Source: Holosporaceae bacterium
GTDB taxonomy: Bacteria > Pseudomonadota > Alphaproteobacteria > UBA3830
Direction of reading: 5' to 3'
Assembly: GCA_031262635.1 (NCBI GenBank)
Contig: JAISHN010000049.1
Location: forward strand, 1-5,961
Length of the DNA: 5,961 nucleotides
Shown here: piece by piece, positions 1-5,813 of the stretch
Position numbering within the stretch: position 1 is the stretch's first letter
Layout of the letters: each line of letters begins with the position of its first letter
The notes under the pieces: model-generated
The model's input: only the letters and a program-made list of their open reading frames with translations
Database searches by the model: none
What the model was told of the DNA's origin: nothing
Made by a program: the position numbers and the translations under genes

Positions 1-2088
1 GCATTTCCCAAATCTTGAAGAAACCATAACGTCCGCGTCTTCTTTGCAGAGAGCGACAGAAACGAGTTTTTCGTTAGAATCCAATTTCATAGCGATTTTG
101 CCTTTGGAATTTACCTCGACAAAATCTCTTAATTTGTTTCTTCTCATTGTTCCGCTGGAAGTTGCGAAAACTATGTCGTAAGAATCCCAAGTCGATTCGT
201 CTTCCGGCAGAGCGACGACGGTGGACAACGCTTCGTTCCCTCGTATTGGAAACAAATTCACCAAGGCTTTTCCTTTTGACTGCGACGTTGCGAGAGGCAG
301 TTTGTACACCTTCATTTTATAGACGATTCCGATAGTCGAGAAAAACAAAACGGACGCGTGCGTGCTGGCGACGAAAAGATCTTGAACAAAATCCTCTTCC
401 TTCGTCGTCATTCCGGTTTTGCCTTTGCCGCCGCGTTTTTGCGCTCTGTAAGAACTTAACGGCACTCTTTTTATATAGCCGCTGTGGCTTACGGTGACGA
501 CCATATCCTCTTTTTGGATGAAATCTTCGTCGTCCAGATCGGTCGCTCCTCCGTCTTCGATCGCGGTTTTGCGAGGGGTTGCGAATTCTTCTTTTACTTT
601 AATTAATTCGTCTCGAATAATTTGGAAAATTCTTTCTTTCGAACCTAGAATTATCAAAAGCTCTTTGATTTTATCGCCTAGCTGAGCCAACTCGTCGGAA
701 ATTTTTATTCTTTCGAGACCAGTCAGTCTGTGCAGTCTTAAATCTAAGATCGCCTGAGCCTGAACTTCGGTCAGCTTGCACTTTCCGTCGTAGTAAATGC
801 TGTTTGGATCGTCCACCAAGCGAATTAGCGGCTCGATTTCCGCGGCCGGCCAATCTTTATCCATAAGAATCTTTTTGGCTGTAGCCGAATCTTCGCTGGT
901 TTTGATGATTTGAATAACTTCGTCGATATTCGCTACGGCTATGGCCAAACCGATTAAAATATGCGCGCGATTTCTGGCTTTATTTAGCTCGAATCGAGTT
1001 CTACGGACTACGACTTCGGCGCGGAATTCAATGAACGCGTTCAAGATCTCCATCACGTTCATCAATTTCGGACTACCGTTATGCAGCGCCAACATATTTA
1101 CTCCGAAAGAAGACTGAAGCGACGTGTTTTTGTACAGTTGATTCAAAACCACGTCGGCGTTTATGTCTTTTTTCAGTTCGATGACGACTCGCACGCCTTC
1201 TCTGTCCGATTCGTCTCGTAGATCGGAAATGCCTTCTATGATCTTTTCATTAACCAGGCTTGCGATTTTTTCGATCAGTTTCGCTTTGTTTACCTGGTAT
1301 GGAATTTCAGTGACGATTATGGCCTGACGATCCTTGCGGAAATCCTCAATTTTCGCCTTAGCGCGAATCGTTATAGAGCCTCGTCCGGTTTTGAAACCTG
1401 AATAAATGCCGCTGCGGCCGATAATTATTCCGCCGGTCGGGAAATCAGGTCCCTTTAATACGGTTATAATCTCGTCGAAGTCCGCGTTCGGATTGTCGAT
1501 CAACATAACGCAAGCGTCGACTATTTCGCCTAAATTGTGCGTCGGAATATTCGTCGCCATACCGACGGCGATACCGCCCGCTCCGTTGACTAGGAGATTC
1601 GGGAAACGAGCCGGCAGTAATTTTGGCTCTTCCAATGATTCGTCGTAGTTCGGTTGGAAATCGACGGTGTCGCAATATAAATCTTCCGTCAGCGTATGCG
1701 CGATCTTTGAAAGTCTCGCCTCCGTGTAACGCATGGCCGCGGCGGAGTCCCCGTCCATCGATCCGAAGTTTCCTTGTCCGTCGATCAGCGTTTCGCCCAT
1801 AGAAAACGGCTGAGCCATACGAACCATAGATTCATAGATAGCGCTATCGCCGTGCGGATGATATTTACCCATCACGTCACCGACGATACGAGCGGATTTA
1901 CGGTACGGCTTGTTATAGTCGCAGCCGTTCTCGATCATGCTATATATAATACGTCGATGTACTGGTTTCAGACCGTCGCGAGCGTCCGGCAAAGCCCTAG
2001 CTACGATAACGCTCATAGCATAGTCCAAGTACGACCGCTTCATCTCGTCTTCGAGAACTACCGGCACTATGCCTTCAATTTCAGCCAT
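1..2088 (-). CDS. gyrA: DNA gyrase subunit A (3' end beyond window)
   Basis: GyrA is the breakage-reunion subunit of DNA gyrase, the A2B2 type II topoisomerase that adds negative supercoils using ATP hydrolysed by GyrB. The ATG at 2088 opens a frame that stays open to the window edge, giving 696 residues; full proteins are usually 800-900, so the last C-terminal pinwheel blades are missing. The N-terminus has DYAMSVIVARALPDARDGLK (residues 22-41). The catalytic Tyr121 lies in AAAMRYTEAR, and the quinolone region reads HPHGDSAIYE (78-86). The GyrA-box QKRGGKG at residues 550-556 (nt 421-441) argues for GyrA over ParC, because that motif is needed for DNA wrapping. Ser82 and Glu86 occupy the positions of E. 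coli Ser83 and Asp87, so no classic resistance change is seen. A weak AGGA ribosome site (2099-2102) sits 10 nt upstream. The 24-nt gap after ssb suggests cotranscription. Confidence 0.97.
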   Translation of the reverse strand, partial: MAEIEGIVPVVLEDEMKRSYLDYAMSVIVARALPDARDGLKPVHRRIIYSMIENGCDYNKPYRKSARIVGDVMGKYHPHGDSAIYESMVRMAQPFSMGETLIDGQGNFGSMDGDSAAAMRYTEARLSKIAHTLTEDLYCDTVDFQPNYDESLEEPKLLPARFPNLLVNGAGGIAVGMATNIPTHNLGEIVDACVMLIDNPNADFDEIITVLKGPDFPTGGIIIGRSGIYSGFKTGRGSITIRAKAKIEDFRKDRQAIIVTEIPYQVNKAKLIEKIASLVNEKIIEGISDLRDESDREGVRVVIELKKDINADVVLNQLYKNTSLQSSFGVNMLALHNGSPKLMNVMEILNAFIEFRAEVVVRRTRFELNKARNRAHILIGLAIAVANIDEVIQIIKTSEDSATAKKILMDKDWPAAEIEPLIRLVDDPNSIYYDGKCKLTEVQAQAILDLRLHRLTGLERIKISDELAQLGDKIKELLIILGSKERIFQIIRDELIKVKEEFATPRKTAIEDGGATDLDDEDFIQKEDMVVTVSHSGYIKRVPLSSYRAQKRGGKGKTGMTTKEEDFVQDLFVASTHASVLFFSTIGIVYKMKVYKLPLATSQSKGKALVNLFPIRGNEALSTVVALPEDESTWDSYDIVFATSSGTMRRNKLRDFVEVNSKGKIAMKLDSNEKLVSVALCKEDADVMVSSRFGKC

Positions 2089-2112
2089 TTATAGAAAATC
2101 CTAACTGTAATT

Positions 2113-2553
2113 TCAGAACGGAATATCGTCGTCTGTCATAGAAGGACTAGAGCCGTTATCGGCGTCCGAGATTCCGCCGCCGGCGCTTGCCGCTCCGTCG
2201 GAACGCGAGTCTAACAACGCTAGCTCTCCGCGAAACCTGGAGAGAACAATTTCAGTCGTAAACTTTTCAACGCCGCTTTGATCCTGCCATTTTCTCGTCT
2301 GCAATTGTCCTTCGATATATACTTTAGAGCCTTTGCGTAAATATTTTTCGCATACTTCGGCCAGATTAGGATTAAACACTACTACTCGATGCCATTCGGT
2401 TTTGTCTTTTCTTTCGCCGGTGGTTTTATCCTTCCAGTATTCCGAAGTCGCTACGGAAAATGAGACGACTTTCGAACCGTCCTGTAGAGACCTTACTTCA
2501 GGATCTCTCCCAAGATTTCCAACTATAATCGCTTTATTTATGCTGCCGGCCAT
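2113..2553 (-). CDS. ssb: Single-stranded DNA-binding protein
   Basis: SSB coats single-stranded DNA in replication, recombination and repair and recruits partner proteins through its acidic C-terminal tip. This 146-residue protein has the OB-fold at about residues 4-112, opening with INKAIIVGNLGRDPEVR. The aromatic DNA-stacking residues of E. coli SSB (Trp40, Trp54, Phe60, Trp88) are matched by Trp40, Trp54, Phe60 and Trp89. A short Gly/Ser/Ala-rich linker (about 117-139) leads to the tip DDDIPF, which binds exonuclease I, RecO, PriA and others in model bacteria. The linker is shorter than in E. coli (178 aa total). The ATG at 2553 is supported by GAGAG (2561-2565) with 7-nt spacing. gyrA follows after 24 nt, an order common in alphaproteobacteria. 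The gene should be driven by the promoter at 2585-2614. Confidence 0.97.
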   Translation of the reverse strand: MAGSINKAIIVGNLGRDPEVRSLQDGSKVVSFSVATSEYWKDKTTGERKDKTEWHRVVVFNPNLAEVCEKYLRKGSKVYIEGQLQTRKWQDQSGVEKFTTEIVLSRFRGELALLDSRSDGAASAGGGISDADNGSSPSMTDDDIPF

Positions 2554-2560
2554 AAGAAAA

Positions 2561-2614
2561 CTCTCTTACTTAACTTATTTTAAGTTTATATGTCGATTGA
2601 GAAAATTTCAACAA
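2561..2614 (-). promoter_or_regulatory. Putative ssb-gyrA promoter and leader
   Basis: On the minus strand a -35-like TTGTTG (2609-2614) is separated by 18 nt from a -10-like TATAAA (2585-2590), which places transcription start near 2578. The leader is short and contains the ribosome site GAGAG (2561-2565) seven bases before the ATG. A perfect inverted repeat AACTTA-TTT-TAAGTT (2572-2586) overlaps the -10 edge and the expected start point. It could be an operator or just AT-rich chance. I saw no clear alphaproteobacterial LexA box (GTTC/GAAC spaced by 7). The promoter call rests on consensus match and position only. Confidence 0.5.
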
Positions 2615-2629
2615 GTTTTTGGAGAATGA

Positions 2630-2685
2630 GCGTCGCTCGACGCGGCTCGCGTTTTCTCGTTCAAAGCGACGGAGAAAAAGGAGCC
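2630..2685. repeat. Two adjacent hairpins upstream of ssb
   Basis: The first hairpin is GCGTC-GCTC-GACGC (2630-2643). It abuts a second one in which GGCTC (2644-2648) pairs with GAGCC (2681-2685) and TTTTCTC (2652-2658) pairs with GAGAAAA (2672-2678). A 13-nt loop separates the inner arms. They lie between the MITE-like element and the ssb promoter. Neither strand has a clean T-run directly after the stem, so this is not a textbook terminator. It may be a remnant of an older palindromic repeat or a processing or transcription-attenuating structure. Confidence 0.5.
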
Positions 2686-2696
2686 ATTTGTCGCAA

Positions 2697-2968
2697 TAGG
2701 CTGTGTTAGGAAAAATTTTGTTCGTCGTCCCTTTCCGTCATCCTTGCTTCTGTTTCCCTCGTCATCCTGAGCAAAGCGAAGGATCCAGACGGCGAGTACG
2801 CTGGAAAAGCGCGTGGATCTTTCAGCCGCAAGCGGCCTCTAGGATGACGGGAAAGGAAGAAACTTCGCGGCTTCGCGCTTCTAGCAACGACTTATTGCGG
2901 AGTATGAGCCTATTGTTTCAACAAAAATAGCCTCATCCCGCTCATCACATTTTTCCTAACAGAGCCTA
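2697..2968. mobile_element. MITE-like element with 18-bp terminal inverted repeats
   Basis: The ends are GGCTGTGTTAGGAAAAAT (2699-2716) and its inverse at 2949-2966, matching at 17 of 18 positions. Both ends are bordered by TA (2697-2698 and 2967-2968), as expected for insertion at a TA target, known for IS630/Tc1-mariner and some IS5-group elements. The interior is 232 bp with no credible protein, so any movement would need a transposase supplied from elsewhere. A sub-terminal imperfect hairpin (2904-2935) lies near the right end, and a second palindromic repeat fills the middle (2729-2856). The right end recurs inverted at 5908-5961. It sits only 13 bp beyond the hemW stop codon, so it may have displaced or replaced the native terminator. 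The family assignment is inference; the repeats themselves are directly visible. Confidence 0.75.
2729..2856. repeat. Nested palindromic CGTCATCCT repeat inside the MITE-like element
   Basis: CGTCATCCT (2760-2768) is the inverse of AGGATGACG (2841-2849). The arms extend outward with TTTCC (2753-2757) against GGAAA (2850-2854), after a 2-nt bulge on the left. The left side carries an additional near-copy, CCTTTCCGTCATCCT (2730-2744), which also complements the right arm. The left arm continues as CCTGAGCAAAGCGAAGGATC, a wording seen in dispersed intergenic repeats of many unrelated bacterial genomes (recalled, not searched). No coding potential is convincing. The arrangement suggests one repeat family inserted within another, or a modular MITE. 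Confidence 0.6.
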
Positions 2969-2981
2969 ATAGAAACGCAGA

Positions 2982-4175
2982 TTATTCCAATAAAAACCCC
3001 GCTACCGCGTCTATTTTTTTGAATCCCGTTTTCGTAAGTCGGATTTTTGACAAATCGTCGTCGACTAATTTTTTCTCTCTCAAAAACTTTAATTTTTCTT
3101 CGGAAACGATTCTGTCTACGACTTTGCGCGAAACTTTATTATACAAATCCTCCGTCGTTATTCCGCTTGTCAGACGCAAGCCCATCGCGATCGCCTCCGT
3201 CAGTTTTTCTTCTTCGGTCAAAGCGTCGTCGCGGAAAAAAGTCGTCTCCCCGCGCTCCAACGCCGCCTTCCAAAGAAACGGATCGCGCGTTTTTTCCATC
3301 TCTCTCTTTTTTCCGTCTAAAGAAATCCGACTGCAAGCGCTTGGGCCAATTCCTAAATAATCGTCGTATTTCCAATAAGCTAGATTATGCCGCGATTCAA
3401 AGCCGCGTTTAGAATAATTCGAAACTTCGTAGCGAAAAATGTCGCGATCCCTAAGAACGTTTTCGACGAGATCGAAAAGTTTCGCCTCTTTATTTTCGTT
3501 TATTTTTTTGATCTCTCCAGTCTGCGCTTTACGATAAAACGGCGTTCCTTCTTCGAAAGTCAACTGATAGCATGAAATATGTTTGCAGCCGAAATCCGCC
3601 GCTTGAACAAGGTCGCTTTCCAAATCTTCCGCGGTTTGCGTTTCGTATCCGCACATAAAATCGAAGCTAAAATTTTCAAAATTTCTAGAAACGATTTCCG
3701 CCGCTTCAATCGCCTGTTTTCCATCGTAGATTCTGCCTAAAAATCTTAGATTTTTATCGAAAAAGCTCTGAACGCCAAGCGACAGTCTATTGATTCCCGC
3801 GTTTTTGAAGCTTTTGATTTTACTTTCGTCAAAAGTCGCCGGATTAGCTTCCAAAGTAATCTCAACGCCGTTCTCCGCGGGGTAATTTTTGAAAAGAAAG
3901 TTCAAGATCTTTTCAATTGCTCTAGGACTCGCCAGCGAAGGCGTTCCGCCGCCAAAGAAGACGCTTTTTACGCCTTTTAATCCAACTTCCGCGACGCTTT
4001 TTCGTAAGTCCAACAACAGCAGATCGCCAAACTCGTCGTATAGCGACTGATCGTTCCGCCGAACGCTCGCAAAAGCGCAGTACGGGCATTTTGATATACA
4101 AAACGGCCAATGAACGTATACCGCCGCGTATTCGTCTTCTTTCATGCCGGAGATTGTATCAGCTTTTTCTGTCAA
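2982..4175 (-). CDS. hemW: Heme chaperone HemW (radical SAM, formerly HemN-like)
   Basis: HemW binds heme and a [4Fe-4S] cluster and is thought to deliver heme to respiratory proteins. It is not the oxygen-independent coproporphyrinogen oxidase HemN. Residues 26-35 read CISKCPYCAF, the CxxxCxxC radical-SAM cluster motif followed by Phe, where true HemN has a further Cys. GGGTPS (75-80) is the SAM-binding glycine motif, followed by ITLEANPATF (106-115), NRLSLGVQSF (129-138) and HNLAYW (263-268), all typical of HemW. The C-terminal HemN-type domain spans about 300-390. The 397-aa length is normal. The start is TTG at 4175: GGAGG (4183-4187) lies exactly 7 nt upstream, while the first in-frame ATG (4145) has no ribosome site. 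The start overlaps the upstream glycosylase gene by 17 bp, pointing to translational coupling. Confidence 0.95.
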   Translation of the reverse strand: MTEKADTISGMKEDEYAAVYVHWPFCISKCPYCAFASVRRNDQSLYDEFGDLLLLDLRKSVAEVGLKGVKSVFFGGGTPSLASPRAIEKILNFLFKNYPAENGVEITLEANPATFDESKIKSFKNAGINRLSLGVQSFFDKNLRFLGRIYDGKQAIEAAEIVSRNFENFSFDFMCGYETQTAEDLESDLVQAADFGCKHISCYQLTFEEGTPFYRKAQTGEIKKINENKEAKLFDLVENVLRDRDIFRYEVSNYSKRGFESRHNLAYWKYDDYLGIGPSACSRISLDGKKREMEKTRDPFLWKAALERGETTFFRDDALTEEEKLTEAIAMGLRLTSGITTEDLYNKVSRKVVDRIVSEEKLKFLREKKLVDDDLSKIRLTKTGFKKIDAVAGFLLE

Positions 4176-4662
4176 AAATTTTCCTCCACTCCGAAACCAG
4201 CGCGTCTAAATTGTATTTGGCGTTTGCGGGACTTGTCGAAGGGAGTTTTATCGCTTTTAGATTTACTTTCCCGCCAAAATACCGGACGAATAATCTACGC
4301 GCTTTGTCTCCGTTAGCGCAAATCAGATCGACGTTCGCGGCGTTTAGTATTTCCGACAGATCCATCGGGACGGCGTTTTTTATGCTCGCGTCGCTGGAGC
4401 CTTCGATATCGCAGCTTTGCAAAACGTCCGAAAGAGCGATTCCATTGTCGAACAGCATTTGTTTTTTGGCCGCTATTGTCTCGGGAACGGGATTTGTGTC
4501 GGTTATTTTTGCGATAACTTTCCAAAATCTATTTTGCGGATGGCCGTAGTAAAAGCCGCGCTCTCTTGATTTTACCGACGGAAACGTTCCCAATATCAGG
4601 ACGCGCGATCTTTTGTCGAAAACCGGCTCAAAAGGATGCTCTAACCCCGCGTATTTCTGCAT
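4159..4662 (-). CDS. DNA-deoxyinosine (hypoxanthine) glycosylase, UDG superfamily family 6 type
   Basis: This is predicted to excise deaminated bases, chiefly hypoxanthine from deaminated adenine, and so begin base-excision repair. From the ATG at 4662 it gives 167 residues, the usual family size. Recognisable motifs are VLILGTFPSVKS (21-32), FYYGHPQNRFWKV (37-49) and LPSTSPAN in the C-terminal part. By analogy with the archaeal family-6 enzyme, Asn44 of HPQN is a plausible catalytic residue; I infer this from memory of the family. The frame stays open to an ATG at 4746, but that would embed 28 Arg-rich residues within the alkyltransferase frame and has no ribosome site. The 4662 start is preceded by GGA with 6-nt spacing and begins the conserved domain. 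It overlaps the upstream gene by 22 bp and hemW by 17 bp. Substrate range could instead include uracil. Confidence 0.88.
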   Translation of the reverse strand: MQKYAGLEHPFEPVFDKRSRVLILGTFPSVKSRERGFYYGHPQNRFWKVIAKITDTNPVPETIAAKKQMLFDNGIALSDVLQSCDIEGSSDASIKNAVPMDLSEILNAANVDLICANGDKARRLFVRYFGGKVNLKAIKLPSTSPANAKYNLDALVSEWRKIFDRKS

Positions 4663-5108
4663 TCGATTTCCAACAGCCTCTTTTTGATCCGCAAACCGCC
4701 GCCGTAGCCGGTTAAACTTCCGTCCGATCCGATTACTCGATGACATGGAATAAATATCGAAATCGGATTTTTACCGCAAGCCTGTCCGACGGCTACGCAA
4801 GACTTAGGGCGATTTATTCCGAGGGCGATTTCTTTATAACTCGCCGTTTTTCCGTAAGGAATCTTCCGCGTCTGATCCCAAACCGCCAGTTGAAAATCCG
4901 ATCCGTCGTATTCTAATTCTAGTTCGAACTCTTTCCTTAAGCCGCTCAGATATTCTTTCAGCTGTTTACAGGCGTCTTTGATCGGCTCGGTTTCCAACCG
5001 CTCCGCTTCAATATCCGGCTCCTCGCCGAAGCATACTCTAGCAATCGCTTTTCTGTTTGAATAAATAACGACGCTTCCGATTATTGTGTTATAAGAAAAA
5101 TACTCCAC
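4641..5108 (-). CDS. ogt: Methylated-DNA--protein-cysteine methyltransferase (O6-alkylguanine-DNA alkyltransferase)
   Basis: This suicide protein transfers alkyl groups from O6-alkylguanine, and less often O4-alkylthymine, to its own cysteine. It has 155 residues. The N-terminal Ogt-like domain covers about 1-70. The DNA-binding part has IPYGKTASYKEIA (83-95), containing the helix-turn-helix start with Ser90-Tyr91. The active site is IPCHRVIG, with acceptor Cys122 in PCHR (121-124), then GYGGGL (134-139). Glu149 falls where the hydrogen-bonding Glu of human MGMT lies. Unusually, the canonical RAVGxA motif reads VAVGQA: the arginine finger is Val105 (codon GTA). The start is GTG at 5108. The frame is closed by a stop at 5142-5144, with no ATG, GTG or TTG between. 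No ribosome site is visible, and a -10 lies only 7 nt upstream, suggesting leaderless translation. It heads the operon with the glycosylase and hemW. Confidence 0.93.
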   Translation of the reverse strand: MEYFSYNTIIGSVVIYSNRKAIARVCFGEEPDIEAERLETEPIKDACKQLKEYLSGLRKEFELELEYDGSDFQLAVWDQTRKIPYGKTASYKEIALGINRPKSCVAVGQACGKNPISIFIPCHRVIGSDGSLTGYGGGLRIKKRLLEIECRNTRG

Positions 5109-5145
5109 GGTCGGTAGGATAGCGCAAATTGACGGGATATGTCAG
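5109..5145 (-). promoter_or_regulatory. Putative promoter of the ogt-glycosylase-hemW operon
   Basis: A -35-like CTGACA (5140-5145) and a -10-like TATCCT (5116-5121) are separated by 18 nt on the minus strand. Only 7 bases (5109-5115) lie between the -10 and the GTG start. A normal transcription start would therefore fall at or next to the start codon and give a leaderless mRNA. This agrees with the absence of a Shine-Dalgarno sequence. The boxes are imperfect, so the call is moderate. Confidence 0.45.
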
Positions 5146-5213
5146 ACGTCTCTGTCGGAGTTTGGAACTCGCGGCGAAAGTAATTTACCAAGAGCGCTTA
5201 AGCCTAAGTTTTT

Positions 5214-5244
5214 ACTTCCGCCGCAAGCTGGCGTTAGTCGAAGT
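5214..5244. repeat. Imperfect stem-loop after the exported-protein gene
   Basis: ACTTC (5214-5218) pairs with GAAGT (5240-5244), and CGCC (5219-5222) pairs with GGCG (5230-5233) around a 7-nt loop; a 6-nt bulge (5234-5239) interrupts one arm. It starts 3 bp after the stop codon of the upstream gene. On the minus strand the stem is followed by an A-run, not a T-run, so it does not qualify as an intrinsic terminator. It may stabilise the 3' end of the message. Confidence 0.3.
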
Positions 5245-5246
5245 TA

Positions 5247-5759
5247 TTAGTCGTTAGCTTCCCACATTGATTTGAAACGTTTTTTGCCAAACTGAGCCGC
5301 TAACGAGACGCTATTTGCCCATGCTTTAAAACGGCTTAACTTTTGGTGATCCGCGTCTATGGAAGCCCCTTCCATAGCGGCGCTCTCTAGAGCCTTAGTA
5401 AAGTTGTGCGCAGCGACGGAGAACAGCTGGCAGTCCGGCGGAGGAGTATCTTGAGAACATAGAACGCCTAATTTCTCAGCTGCGTCAGTACAGGTGTTGA
5501 ACAACCGCGCGTCACCCCGCGTAACGTCTAGTCGTGAAACTGCATCTTCCACGTCAGTAACATGTAGTAGGTTAAACGCGTAGTAGACTTCAGTTTTTTG
5601 TTCAACGCTTCCATGAGTTAGAACGTGAACGGCGCCTGGATTCGAAGGAGATAGGTTTCTAAGAATAGCTTGCATATTTGTATACATTCCATATCCGTTT
5701 CCTCCAATAAATAACGCTCCAAGAACTAAACCGACTTTAATAAAATTTTTACTTTTCAT
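5247..5759 (-). CDS. Hypothetical exported protein
   Basis: I do not recognise this 170-residue protein. It begins with a basic n-region (MKSKNFIK), a hydrophobic core VGLVLGALFIGG (9-20) and then NGYG. That resembles a Sec signal peptide, possibly cleaved near residue 24, or alternatively a single N-terminal anchor. No lipobox cysteine is present. The remainder is soluble and mostly helix-favouring, with three cysteines (Cys90, Cys101, Cys110) around a TPPPDC turn (105-110), so one disulfide is possible if it is exported. No other transmembrane segment or known motif is evident. The ATG at 5759 is strongly supported by AGGGG (5766-5770) with 6-nt spacing. The gene has its own likely promoter at 5814-5842 and is separated from ogt by 138 bp, so it is probably independent of the repair operon. 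The reading frame is well supported; the function is unknown. Confidence 0.75.
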   Translation of the reverse strand: MKSKNFIKVGLVLGALFIGGNGYGMYTNMQAILRNLSPSNPGAVHVLTHGSVEQKTEVYYAFNLLHVTDVEDAVSRLDVTRGDARLFNTCTDAAEKLGVLCSQDTPPPDCQLFSVAAHNFTKALESAAMEGASIDADHQKLSRFKAWANSVSLAAQFGKKRFKSMWEAND

Positions 5760-5781
5760 TTTCTTCCCCTTGAAATAAAAC

Positions 5782-5803
5782 CTTGATAGAACCGCCTATC
5801 AAG
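5782..5803. promoter_or_regulatory. Perfect 8-bp inverted repeat in the leader of the exported-protein gene
   Basis: CTTGATAG (5782-5789) and CTATCAAG (5796-5803) are exact inverse copies separated by 6 nt. They sit just downstream of the expected transcription start (near 5807) and upstream of the ribosome site. They could form a 5' hairpin in the mRNA or serve as an operator for a dimeric repressor. There is no T-run that would make this a terminator. Confidence 0.6.
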
Positions 5804-5813
5804 CGTTGACAGT

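Noticed and set aside
1827..1857. Quinolone-resistance changes in GyrA
   Set aside because: Ser82 is the sensitive-type residue, and Glu86 is an acidic residue found as wild type in many bacteria, so resistance is not indicated.
1774..2094. Plus-strand open frame opposite the gyrA 5' region
   Set aside because: It is the complement of the highly conserved gyrase active-site region and shows no independent coding signs.
2703..2930. Open frame of 75 codons inside the MITE-like element
   Set aside because: It is low-complexity translation of palindromic repeat sequence with no transposase motif (no DDE/DDD pattern) and no ribosome site.
2699..2968. CRISPR array
   Set aside because: The repeats are inverted and paired, without regularly spaced direct repeats or unique spacers.
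3019..3575. Several plus-strand open frames opposite hemW
   Set aside because: They are Phe/Ser/Arg-rich antisense shadows without motifs or ribosome sites, lying over a strongly conserved gene.
2982..4175. Oxygen-independent coproporphyrinogen III oxidase HemN
   Set aside because: The cluster motif ends CPYCAF with Phe in place of the extra Cys of HemN, and HNLAYW is present, both typical of HemW.
4663..4746. Longer start (ATG at 4746) for the glycosylase
   Set aside because: The extra 28 residues come from a second frame of the alkyltransferase active-site region, have no ribosome site, and precede the conserved domain start at 4662.
5214..5244. Rho-independent terminator after the exported-protein gene
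   Set aside because: The stem is bulged and is followed on the minus strand by A residues, not T residues.
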